Assembly (NCBI GenBank): GCA_900550565.1
Contig: URSG01000007.1
Location: 1 to 44,578, forward strand
Length of the DNA stretch: 44,578 nt
Origin: an uncultured Rickettsiales bacterium
GTDB taxonomy: Bacteria > Pseudomonadota > Alphaproteobacteria > Rs-D84
Direction: 5' to 3'
Positions 9,449 through 17,314 of this stretch are shown piece after piece. The position numbers and the translations under genes were made by a program. Position 1 is the first letter of the stretch, and the number at the start of each line of letters is the position of its first letter. Under the pieces are notes generated by a model. That model ran no database searches. It was not told where the DNA came from and saw only the letters and a program-made list of their open reading frames with translations.

Positions 9449-12400
9449 TACATACTGTCGTCGTGAACCGAGTATGTGGTTGTGCCACTCTTGACACGCA
9501 ACTTGCCCTTGGTTGTGCCACTGGTCATATTACCATAGTATGTGGTATCACCAACCTTGACGTTCAGCGACGGCGTGGTCTTTTTCGTGCTGCGCAGATA
9601 CAACTTGTTTTCGCCCATGTGCATCACGCGTCCACAGTCGCCGGCTTCGTCCGCGCCAGCACCATAACCGATTGTGGTCAATCCCACTGGGCACTGGTTG
9701 CGCCCCAGGGTTCCGTCCTGGCCAATCGTGCCACCAGGGCCATAATATCCGCCACCGACGGTCAAGCAACCTGCGCCGGCCGTTGCAACATACTGACCAC
9801 CACTGCACGTCGTCTTGCACGATGCCAATCCAGCGTGCGCGGCAGCTGTGTTGCCACTGTTAGTGTATCCCTTGGCGGTGGCGCACGCCGTACATGCGCT
9901 GGCCTTGGCCGATGAATACGTGTTTGTCGCACAGACCGATGTCCCTGTACACGCCAGCGTCTTGGTTGACGCGCCACTGGCCGTCACCTGGCACCCAGTT
10001 GTATATGTCCCGGCCACCGCAGGCGAACACGATGTCTGGCCCGTTGTGCTGGTGTATGTTCCGGCCGCGCACGCCGTCTGGCCCGTTGCGCCGGTGCCAC
10101 TGACATAGTATCCAGCTGACGCAGGTGTGCGTCCACCAGTTGAACCCCAATTTACCTTGACCCCACCTGGGCAGTATCCACCAGCAGTACAGGTTTCTTC
10201 GGCAGATTTGGCCGTCTTGACGAACTTTGTTGACGTTGTCGTCAGATAGCACGCTGTTGCAGCCGTGGACTTTGCAGGACTCTTGGTATATGGCCCTGTA
10301 TTTTCACCGCCATCTGTATTTTCACTGCCACACGCGAACTTACCTTTCTCGGTGGTGTAGTCACCGTCCTTGCACAACGGCATTGTTGTATAGCCCGGGC
10401 AATAATGGTTTTCAGGACACTGCGCAACATTTTTATAAAGCATTGAATGTGATGCGGTATCACAATACACGGCACTATACCGTTCAGTAAAATACCAACC
10501 CGGTTTCAGCACCGTATAGTATCTGCTGCCATTGACTTCGTATTTTTGCGTTGTTGCATTATACAGCACGCTTTCCACTGTGAGGTTGCCGGCCTCGTTA
10601 GAGAGCTGATAGTTTGCACGACAATCCGTTATGGTTTTCATACCCGTTGTCCAATCTTGCAACGTAATTCTTAAAAGTGTCGGGTTCAGATAATCGGCCG
10701 GATACGTTGTGCGCGCGTGTTCTGCTGCCGACGGACACGCCGTTGGCGAATTAGCAGAACCGTATGCCACAGATGCCGACGGACAGTATGTCTGGATTGG
10801 ACAGGTTGTCTGGGCAGAATCCTTGGCCGTTTTAATATATTTACCGGCGTCTGTTTTTACCTTGCACTCGGTATCCTTGGTTTTACCGTTGGTGGTATCA
10901 GACTGGTATATGGTCGGACAGGCCGAACAAGACGTTGCCGTTCCACCGGCACTGTATGTCGCACCCGTACAGATTGAACAGGACACGCCATTTACGCGAT
11001 AACCCGGGTTTGCACTCAACGCCGTGTTGACAACCGACGTCGTCCACGTTGTTGCACCATTGGATGCCGCCGTCTGTTTTACATTACCAGACGCACAACC
11101 TGCCGGTGTCGGACTGATTTGGACACAACTGGTGTGCGATGTCCAACCAGTACCAGTTGAATTCGCCTTGGACCAGCCAGATGTTAATGTCGGGCAGGCC
11201 GTACATGACGCCATACCTGAACTTGGTGCGTATGTCCAGTTAGGACACTTTGTCGCCGTGGTCGCAGCCGCCGGGCAATATGACCCAGCCGGGCATGTTG
11301 TACATGTTGCCGCCGCATTCGCAGTCGTTGGTTTATACGTTCCGGCCGCGCACGGTGTCCAAACCGCATAGACCGTGGTTGCCGCAGTGATGGTTATAGC
11401 AAACGAACCACTTGTCGCCGTCTGTGATGTTGACCACCCGGCCAGCACATAACCATTGCGATAAAATGCCGTCGTTGTTCCTGCGTTCAGGGTGCAACTC
11501 TGTCCCAGTGTGCAGGGGTGTGCCAACGGTGCCGTTCCCGAACCGCCGTTCAAATTATACGTCACAACATACGAACTGGGCGAGCATACCGGCGCACGTG
11601 TCCCGGCACCACTGCTGATATAATATCCTGTATTACACTTTGTATCATACGTGCATGCGCCCGTTGTTTCGTTCACCGTCAATGTGCACGAACCATTTGG
11701 AACCGTTGCACAATTCTGGCACCAATTTGCCGCCAAAACGGTATCGCCGGCCGTGGTATAACGATACTGGGTATTAGATTTCGGATACTTTCCACCCCAG
11801 CCGGCAAATGTCCAACCACTGCGTGTGAACGTATTCGCCAACATTGTTTTGAAAGTTGCGTTATAATTAACGTTCTGTTCGCGATATTCGCCTTCCCCGG
11901 CGTCCCCCATGGTATAGCGTATTGTATATGAATTCGGCGCCCACAATGCATACAAATCCAGGGTGTCACCGTCGTTGAATCCAACCTCTGAGAAACTGAG
12001 GTCATTGCCAACCCCATAGTCGTATTCGCCGTCCATCCAGGATTCAAAATGATAGCCAGCCGGCGCAGTAAATGTATTTTGCGGGGCATAGCAATTACCA
12101 CTGCCATAGACGCACGATGTTGGTGCGGTTGGGGCAGAACCAGAACCACCGTTTTGATTATATTCTATATAGAACGTATTTCCTGTGCACGAACATTTGC
12201 CAGCACTGTCACAGGTCGGATTTTTATATCCGTCGCTACACGTCGCAGAATACGCGCACGCATTATTTGCAACCGACATGCTGCACGACGCAACACCTTT
12301 GCCCTTGGTACAGGCGGCGCACGCACTGAACTGTGCATACAGTGTTGTGTTTGCCGTAAATGTTGTTGCCGCCGGCAGGGCACCTGTCTTGGTTATGCGC

Positions 12401-13932
12401 TGGGTTCCACCCGTTGCCGCCGTGTAATAACCGTTAAACACGCTGTTCGCCTTGGTCGGAATTGGAACACCTATTTCCACAAGCGATGAAGGATCATTCG
12501 CATCTGAATACCAAGCACCATTATACACTTCATAGACTTTTGCCCAGCCACCGGTGCCACCATTTTGTGTGGCATTCAGGGTTATTGTATAAGTTCCCGG
12601 ATTACAGGTTGCCGCCGCGGTATTGTTGTCTTTGGCAACATAACCCGTCTTTGGCGTCACAGCATACGCCCCTATGTTGGCTGGCCACGATTGTCCCGTA
12701 TATGTCACGGTAATTGGTGTGACGGTCGCGCACCCTGCAATGCTCTTTCCCGCCGGAGTGTACGTACATTCTCTGTTGCTTTTTGCGCCCTGTGGCGAAT
12801 TAAACGTCCCTGTGCTTGGACTGCCCGGCAAAGAGCTACACGATTCCCGACCGAAATCCGTGGTATGAACCGTGGACTGGTTTGATGCGTTGCACGATAC
12901 CTTGGCCTTGCCCGGACAGTAAGAGCCAGATGGACACGCGACAACCTGTTTATAATACGCATACGCACCACAGGCCGATTTATTCGTCAGATAATATCCC
13001 GGTCCAACCGCATCATACATCCAGTTTTCTACGGTGCCTTCGTATCGCATAGAGGCGTCAGACAAATAAACATATTCAAACAACCCAACACGTTGACCCG
13101 TTGCATTGGGGTCTGGGTCATACCATATCAGGGCCTTACATTCGCTGGGCGCTTTTCGGCCATTGGCCGATTCTACGCTTGCGCTGGTAAACTTTGCACC
13201 CTTGTATGCCGCCGGCAATGTTTCACGACGATTTGCGGCCAAATTCGGGTCAGGACATTCTTGTTTTATATGATCCTGGCAATATGTGGTGCCGGTACAC
13301 TGGGCCTGGCCGGTACAGGCCGTATATCCACCAGATGCGCAACCAGTTCCATAGTATCCGTCGGCCATAGACGAACACGATGCCGCAGCCGTCGCAGAGG
13401 CAGGTTTATATGTTCCCTGGCCGCACGGAACCCATACCGCGTGAAGCGTGGTGGGACCGTCAAATGTCATTGTAAATGTCCCGGATGTTGCCGTTTTAGA
13501 CGTTGACCACCCACGGAACTGATACCCGGCACGATACCATTCGTTTTTGGTATCTTCTAATAAATCTATTGGAACACCAAAATCATATATTTCCATCGGC
13601 TGTGGTATAAACGTGTCCGACGGTCTATAACTTGCGCCATTCCAATCATAAGTCACCATCACCGTTTTCTTTTCTGGCGCGGCCGTGCCACCGGCACACG
13701 TATACATATCAATGCCGTTATATTGCCCCATGGCCGAACTTGGACGACAGGCGTTGCCAACCTTGCCCTGGGTTGGGTCATACACGTTGGACGTGGGACT
13801 GGCCGTTAAATAATAGCCTTTGTTACAGCCCGTATAAACCTTGTACGTTGGGCATGTATAGCCCCCAGCCAGCACGTTTCCGGCAAAAAACACACCAACA
13901 ACAAATGCAAAAACACGCAGAAATCTGGACAT
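9448..13932 (-). CDS. Giant Cys-rich surface protein with InlB-type repeats
   Basis: About 1494 residues with signal peptide MSRFLRVFAFVVGVFFAGN-VLA. The ATG at 13932 is preferred; an in-frame GTG at 13941 adds MGK. At least five stretches resemble the InlB B-repeat (Listeria-Bacteroides, Flg_new) fold, with signatures such as VTYNLNGGSGTAP, GYVLAGWSTSQTATSG and TTVYAVWTPC. They lie near residues 90-175, 460-540, 590-665, 670-740 and 795-870. Between and after them run Cys-rich modules of the type CPAGSYCP and C-x-x-C, spaced like EGF/furin-type disulfide knots. The last about 85 residues form a distinct domain (GENKLYLRSTKKTTPSLNVK) ending in SVHDDSM. No membrane anchor is visible. Probably a secreted or surface adhesin-like protein; the host-contact role is inference. 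It is flanked, together with rnpB, by inverted repeat elements. Confidence 0.85.
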   Translation of the reverse strand: MSRFLRVFAFVVGVFFAGNVLAGGYTCPTYKVYTGCNKGYYLTASPTSNVYDPTQGKVGNACRPSSAMGQYNGIDMYTCAGGTAAPEKKTVMVTYDWNGASYRPSDTFIPQPMEIYDFGVPIDLLEDTKNEWYRAGYQFRGWSTSKTATSGTFTMTFDGPTTLHAVWVPCGQGTYKPASATAAASCSSMADGYYGTGCASGGYTACTGQAQCTGTTYCQDHIKQECPDPNLAANRRETLPAAYKGAKFTSASVESANGRKAPSECKALIWYDPDPNATGQRVGLFEYVYLSDASMRYEGTVENWMYDAVGPGYYLTNKSACGAYAYYKQVVACPSGSYCPGKAKVSCNASNQSTVHTTDFGRESCSSLPGSPSTGTFNSPQGAKSNRECTYTPAGKSIAGCATVTPITVTYTGQSWPANIGAYAVTPKTGYVAKDNNTAAATCNPGTYTITLNATQNGGTGGWAKVYEVYNGAWYSDANDPSSLVEIGVPIPTKANSVFNGYYTAATGGTQRITKTGALPAATTFTANTTLYAQFSACAACTKGKGVASCSMSVANNACAYSATCSDGYKNPTCDSAGKCSCTGNTFYIEYNQNGGSGSAPTAPTSCVYGSGNCYAPQNTFTAPAGYHFESWMDGEYDYGVGNDLSFSEVGFNDGDTLDLYALWAPNSYTIRYTMGDAGEGEYREQNVNYNATFKTMLANTFTRSGWTFAGWGGKYPKSNTQYRYTTAGDTVLAANWCQNCATVPNGSCTLTVNETTGACTYDTKCNTGYYISSGAGTRAPVCSPSSYVVTYNLNGGSGTAPLAHPCTLGQSCTLNAGTTTAFYRNGYVLAGWSTSQTATSGSFAITITAATTVYAVWTPCAAGTYKPTTANAAATCTTCPAGSYCPAAATTATKCPNWTYAPSSGMASCTACPTLTSGWSKANSTGTGWTSHTSCVQISPTPAGCASGNVKQTAASNGATTWTTSVVNTALSANPGYRVNGVSCSICTGATYSAGGTATSCSACPTIYQSDTTNGKTKDTECKVKTDAGKYIKTAKDSAQTTCPIQTYCPSASVAYGSANSPTACPSAAEHARTTYPADYLNPTLLRITLQDWTTGMKTITDCRANYQLSNEAGNLTVESVLYNATTQKYEVNGSRYYTVLKPGWYFTERYSAVYCDTASHSMLYKNVAQCPENHYCPGYTTMPLCKDGDYTTEKGKFACGSENTDGGENTGPYTKSPAKSTAATACYLTTTSTKFVKTAKSAEETCTAGGYCPGGVKVNWGSTGGRTPASAGYYVSGTGATGQTACAAGTYTSTTGQTSCSPAVAGTYTTGCQVTASGASTKTLACTGTSVCATNTYSSAKASACTACATAKGYTNSGNTAAAHAGLASCKTTCSGGQYVATAGAGCLTVGGGYYGPGGTIGQDGTLGRNQCPVGLTTIGYGAGADEAGDCGRVMHMGENKLYLRSTKKTTPSLNVKVGDTTYYGNMTSGTTKGKLRVKSGTTTYSVHDDSM

Positions 13933-14044
13933 TTTTCCCACTTCTTTTTCCCTTTTATTACCTATCTTAGAAAAAAAGGCGCAATCACTGCAAGGGAAAA
14001 AACATATTTTTTATTTATTGTGGGCCGGGGGGATAAATTTTTCG

Positions 14045-14072
14045 TTGAACTTTGACAAAATATTGGTAAAAT
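14045..14072 (+). promoter_or_regulatory. Promoter of rnpB
   Basis: TTGAAC (14045-14050), 16-nt spacer, TAAAAT (14067-14072). The predicted start falls at the 5' end of the RNase P RNA. Confidence 0.6.
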
Positions 14073-14081
14073 TTGTCTAAC

Positions 14082-14405
14082 CAGATGCACAGAGCATAGC
14101 GGTCCCCCACCACGGGGGCCCGAGGAAAGTCCGGACTGCATGGGACGGCACACCGGCTAACGGCCGGGCGGGGCAACCCGACGATTAGAGCAACAGTGAC
14201 GAAACGATTAAATTCGGGTGAAACGGGCAATCTCTGTGCGCAGCAACTTCAAATAGGCCCCTGTTAAAGTGTCCCAACCAGGGGGCGGGTAGAAGGCTTG
14301 ACGTCCGGTGGCAACATCGGATGCAGATTAATTATGCTCGCTACCCCGATGGCGGTTGTAATGACGGCCCCGGGGCAGTACAGAATCCGGCTTATCGTGC
14401 ATCTG
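14082..14405 (+). ncRNA. rnpB: RNase P RNA (bacterial type A)
   Basis: The catalytic RNA that matures tRNA 5' ends. P1 is formed by CAGATGCAC at the 5' end and GTGCATCTG at the 3' end (14397-14405). The universally conserved core is present: GAGGAAAGTCCGGAC near 14111 (CR-I/P4 side) and ACAGAATCCGGCTTAT near 14380 (CR-V/P4 side). AGAGCAACAGTGACG and the GGTAGAAGGCTTGACGTCC-like segments lie in between. Length is about 324 nt. It has its own promoter and a strong terminator directly after P1. Its plus orientation opposes the neighbouring protein genes on both sides. Confidence 0.96.
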
Positions 14406-14407
14406 AA

Positions 14408-14431
14408 AACCGCCCATCGGGCGGTTTTTTT
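14408..14431 (+). terminator. Terminator of rnpB
   Basis: Stem AACCGCCC / GGGCGGTT, loop ATC, then seven T. Confidence 0.9.
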
Positions 14432-14432
14432 A

Positions 14433-14472
14433 GTGACAGAGTGATAAAGTGATAGAGTGAAAAAGTGTAAAT
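14433..14472. repeat. Five degenerate 8-bp tandem units (GTGAtaRA)
   Basis: Successive units GTGACAGA, GTGATAAA, GTGATAGA, GTGAAAAA and GTGTAAAT follow the rnpB terminator in exact 8-bp register. No gene is implied. Confidence 0.6.
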
Positions 14473-14501
14473 GGAAAACGTCACCCCGACGAAGGTCGGG
14501 G

Positions 14502-14746
14502 GCCATTGCCCCGCAGGGACATCTTTATTTGCACCATAACCTGGATTCCGGGGTCAAGCCCCGGAATGACACATACAAAAACGTCCGTAACCAATACACA
14601 AACAATATTCATAAAATAAAAACCAGGAACAATGTTCGTAAAAATAAAATCAATATTCAGCCCGTTGTCATTCCGGGGCTTGACCCCGGAATCCAGGTCT
14701 GTTATGTCGCGCGCAGCGCGTGCAATATTGTCACGCCACCCCGGCT
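14502..14746. repeat. Composite palindromic intergenic repeat, copy 2 (inverted)
   Basis: Same components as 9094-9381 in opposite orientation: GGGACATCTTTATTTGCACC arm, palindrome 14541-14570, AT-rich centre with AATACACAAACAAT, inverted palindrome 14668-14697, then an arm with GCGCGCAGCGCGTGCAATAT. The stems TTCCGGGG / CCCCGGAA are perfect in both palindromes here, while copy 1 has one diverged palindrome. Open frames through it are not coding. Confidence 0.78.
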
Positions 14747-14782
14747 GGTCAGGGGGGGAACCGGGTCCGCAACAGAAAAGCA

Positions 14783-14807
14783 TAAAAAAAACGCGCCGTG
14801 GCGCGTT
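14783..14807 (-). terminator. Terminator of the ruvB-tol operon
   Basis: Stem AACGCGCC / GGCGCGTT followed by eight T on the minus strand, two bases after the tolA stop. It marks the operon end after tolA. Confidence 0.88.
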
Positions 14808-14809
14808 TA

Positions 14810-15565
14810 TCACATAACCTTGCCCTGGGTCGGGTAAAAGGTCAGTTGAATTTTTTCCCACTTTGCAAATTCATTTTGGGGCAACATCTTGAACGGCTGG
14901 CACGTCGTTATCGCAGAACGTATCGTGTCCAAAACATACGCAAATGCCGGGTCCGTTTCTGCGCGCGCCGCAGATTCAAACCAAACATCGCGCACCGTGC
15001 CATTGCGACGCATCGTCAAATGCGCCACCGCGCGGATATCACCAATCCCAGGATAATTCGTGTTTATCGCCCAACAACGCGTCATTGCCACACGCAACGC
15101 GTCAATCACAGAAATCGTCAGCGTGCGATCCAGGGATACAACCTCGCGATTGACACGAACAACTGTCTTTTTCCGTGGGGCAGGGGTGTCGTCTGGATTC
15201 GTGGCGTCCGTTTTTGTGGGGGCGTCCGGTTTTTTCGTGGGTGCGGCGTCGTCTATCAGTGACGGGGATTCAATCGGTTTGTCGTCAACCGTCGGCGTCG
15301 GTGCCGGTTCAGGTTTCTGTTCCGGGGCAGGTGTCGGCTGTTCAGGCGCGCTGTCTGCGTTCACGTTATACAAAATCGTTTCATCGCCAGATACGCGCAC
15401 AGAATTTAAATCAATTTCATAAATCTGAATCCGATCGGGCGCAACCAGCGTGGCACGATGAACGACCAACGCAAACGACGTTATCATCAACGCCAGCACA
15501 ACCAGATGTCCCATCACAGACATCAATAAATTTTCAGAATTAAAAGTGTTAAAATTTAATTTCAT
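14810..15565 (-). CDS. tolA: TolA-like inner-membrane protein of the Tol system
   Basis: TolA links the TolQR motor to the outer membrane. The 251-residue protein has one N-terminal membrane helix (about residues 14-36), a Pro/Glu/Thr/Lys-rich periplasmic linker (about 70-140) in place of the long helical TolA domain II, and a C-terminal domain. That domain carries the TolA-type pattern: a Cys-Trp pair (TRCWAIN), RRNGTVRDVWFESA and ITTCQPFKMLPQ ending in a W-x-x-I-x-LTFYP strand, with two cysteines positioned for the usual disulfide. The start ATG overlaps the tolR stop (TGATG); a GTG one codon upstream is possible. Length is about 60% of E. coli TolA. Gene order supports Tol rather than TonB. 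Confidence 0.85.
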   Translation of the reverse strand: MKLNFNTFNSENLLMSVMGHLVVLALMITSFALVVHRATLVAPDRIQIYEIDLNSVRVSGDETILYNVNADSAPEQPTPAPEQKPEPAPTPTVDDKPIESPSLIDDAAPTKKPDAPTKTDATNPDDTPAPRKKTVVRVNREVVSLDRTLTISVIDALRVAMTRCWAINTNYPGIGDIRAVAHLTMRRNGTVRDVWFESAARAETDPAFAYVLDTIRSAITTCQPFKMLPQNEFAKWEKIQLTFYPTQGKVM

Positions 15566-15966
15566 CACTTATCCAACTGGGTGCGCAGACCCACGCGCTG
15601 GAACCCGGCGTCCTTTAATTTTCCCATAATAGACATAACCGCGCCATAGTCCGCACGACGGTCGCCATTTATCATTATCGTCAGTTGCGAATTTTCACCA
15701 CGCATCGCAATCGCGCGCTTGACCACATCGTCGCGCGACAGTTGCTGTTGCCCGATAAAATAACGACCAGACGAATCAACACTGATTTGAATTGCGTGGT
15801 CGTTGCCTGTCAATGTCGTGTGACCAGCGTTGGGCAAATCTAAATCAATGCCCGTTGTCATCATCGGCGTTGTCACCATAAACACCGCCAACAACACCGT
15901 CATAACGTCAATCATTGGCGTCAGCGATATTGCAACATCAGAATTACGTTGTCTTCTGCGTGACAT
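15565..15966 (-). CDS. tolR: TolR/ExbD family proton-channel subunit
   Basis: 133 residues: short cytoplasmic basic N-terminus (MSRRRQRN), one membrane helix with the catalytic aspartate in SLTPMIDVMTVLLAVFMVTT (Asp about residue 19), then a periplasmic domain starting with the conserved IDLDLPNA. The aspartate works with TolQ to use the proton motive force. AAAGGGGGAAA gives a strong ribosome site. It lies between tolQ and tolA and overlaps tolA by one base. Confidence 0.93.
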   Translation of the reverse strand: MSRRRQRNSDVAISLTPMIDVMTVLLAVFMVTTPMMTTGIDLDLPNAGHTTLTGNDHAIQISVDSSGRYFIGQQQLSRDDVVKRAIAMRGENSQLTIMINGDRRADYGAVMSIMGKLKDAGFQRVGLRTQLDK

Positions 15967-15981
15967 AATGCGTTTCCCCCT

Positions 15982-16476
15982 TTACTTGCGTGCGGCCTGC
16001 ATTTCACGACGTGTGTCATCAAGGTTATCGTATAATTCATCTGCCTTTTTAATAAAAAACTGATACGCTATGGCCGCAGGAACTGCCGCAATCAACCCCA
16101 ATGCCGTTGTTCCCAACGCCGTCGCCAACCCCGGTGCAACAACGCCGATTGACACAGACTGGTTCACGCCGATTGACGCAAAAGAATCCATAACACCCCA
16201 AATCGTGCCAAACAGACCGATAAACGGTGCAACATACGAAACCATCGCCAAAAACCACAAATTGCGTTCAAATGGACGCGTCAGACGATCCACAATCAGG
16301 TCTAGATTATCGCCACTTTTAATTTTAACTGGATTTTTACGCTGATAACGCCACAGGCGAATCTTTTCAATAATGATTGCCCAAGACATAATACTGGCCG
16401 CCACCAACACCAATGATATAAACAGCGTCATTATGTCGCCAGTGAACAAATTCAACAATGAAAAATTATTTGTCAT
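15982..16476 (-). CDS. tolQ: TolQ/ExbB family proton-channel subunit (short form)
   Basis: 164 residues against about 225-230 for typical TolQ. Three membrane helices are clear: one near the N-terminus (LFISLVLVAASIMSWAII), one in VAPFIGLFGTIWGVMDSF and one in GTTALGLIAAVPAAIAYQFF. The conserved Thr residues of helices 2 and 3 are kept. The missing length is the large cytoplasmic loop between helices 1 and 2, here only about 45 residues, and the C-terminal tail. AAGGAA lies 7 nt upstream of the start. Position next to ybgC and before tolR makes Tol more likely than Exb. Confidence 0.92.
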   Translation of the reverse strand: MTNNFSLLNLFTGDIMTLFISLVLVAASIMSWAIIIEKIRLWRYQRKNPVKIKSGDNLDLIVDRLTRPFERNLWFLAMVSYVAPFIGLFGTIWGVMDSFASIGVNQSVSIGVVAPGLATALGTTALGLIAAVPAAIAYQFFIKKADELYDNLDDTRREMQAARK

Positions 16477-16490
16477 TTGTCATTTCCTTT

Positions 16491-16880
16491 CTAGTTTTTG
16501 TTTTTCGTTATTTTCTGTAAAATTTGGTCAGGCATACGCTTGGGTCGCATATCGCCACCAATGTATGCCACAGTCAGGTTCAGTATAACATAAATTTCAT
16601 CGTCACGCACGAACTTTTGTTCCAAATTCATTGACGCCGCACCAATGCGCGCGATGGTCGTTTCAACCACAAATTCGTCCCCCAGTTTCAGTGGCCGAAT
16701 ATATTTGATATTCAGTTCACTGACAACAAACCCCAGGTCGCCATCAGGATACACAATCCCGCGCAACATATTCATACGTGCGCGTTCTGCGATTTCAATG
16801 TATCGCCCGTGATACACAATGCCACCGGCGTCTGTGTCCGCGTATGCGATTGCAAATGGAAACTTATGAACGTTTGACAT
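16491..16880 (-). CDS. ybgC: YbgC-type acyl-CoA thioesterase (tol-proximal copy)
   Basis: A hot-dog-fold thioesterase of 129 residues. The active-site motif YADTDAGGIVYHGRYIEIAE (about residues 11-30) has the catalytic Asp and His; the second half has LGDEFVVETT and EQKFVR. YbgC heads the tol-pal operon in most proteobacteria and acts on acyl-CoA/ACP in phospholipid metabolism. The open frame extends further upstream, but MSNVHKFPFAIAY at 16880 aligns with the family start and with its paralogue at 17310. Its start is 7 nt after the stop of that paralogue, and its ribosome site overlaps the paralogue's last codons. Confidence 0.92.
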   Translation of the reverse strand: MSNVHKFPFAIAYADTDAGGIVYHGRYIEIAERARMNMLRGIVYPDGDLGFVVSELNIKYIRPLKLGDEFVVETTIARIGAASMNLEQKFVRDDEIYVILNLTVAYIGGDMRPKRMPDQILQKITKNKN

Positions 16881-16887
16881 AATTTTG

Positions 16888-17310
16888 TTATCTTTCTTTG
16901 GTTTTATTGCCGGCGACGATACGTTCAACCACCGTTTCCGGAATCCGCTTTGGGCGCATATTATTACCGACATACACAGCCGTGCTTTTCATAATCGCAC
17001 AGACCGTGTCACCGTGAATAAATTTCTGTTCCATCAACAATGCCGCCGAACGCAATTCGGTCACCGATGATTCCACCACCAGTTCATCACGAACGTGCAA
17101 CGGACATTTATACTGCACCGATAAATCGCGAATTATAAATCCGATATCGTTATCAGGAAAGACTATTCCCTGCAACCAGTTTATGCGCGCACGTTCTGCG
17201 AATTCAATGTATCGTCCGTGATACGCAATTCCGCCTGCGTCTGTATCACAATACGCAACCGTAAATGGGAATTTGTGGATATTATATTCCACTGTTTTTT
17301 TTATTGGCAT
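16888..17310 (-). CDS. YbgC-type acyl-CoA thioesterase (second, tandem copy)
   Basis: 140 residues, clearly paralogous to the adjacent 16491-16880 gene. It shares DTDAGG-I-YHGRYIE-AERAR, a GIV-PD-D-GF block, an EQKF-H/R-D segment and a shared C-terminal GG/GN-N/D-MRPKR-P motif. It keeps the catalytic Asp and His. The N-terminus has eight extra residues (MPIKKTVE). Start at 17310 chosen because GGAGAAA lies upstream, inside the end of ruvB; the frame is open to 17385. Sits directly between ruvB and the tol-linked copy, so a tandem duplication within the operon is the simplest explanation. Confidence 0.9.
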   Translation of the reverse strand: MPIKKTVEYNIHKFPFTVAYCDTDAGGIAYHGRYIEFAERARINWLQGIVFPDNDIGFIIRDLSVQYKCPLHVRDELVVESSVTELRSAALLMEQKFIHGDTVCAIMKSTAVYVGNNMRPKRIPETVVERIVAGNKTKER

Positions 17311-17314
17311 AACT

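Noticed and set aside
14457..14861. Overlapping open frames on both strands between rnpB and tolA
   Set aside because: They run through the palindromic repeat and the tol terminator, have no ribosome sites, and arise from the GC-rich palindromes.
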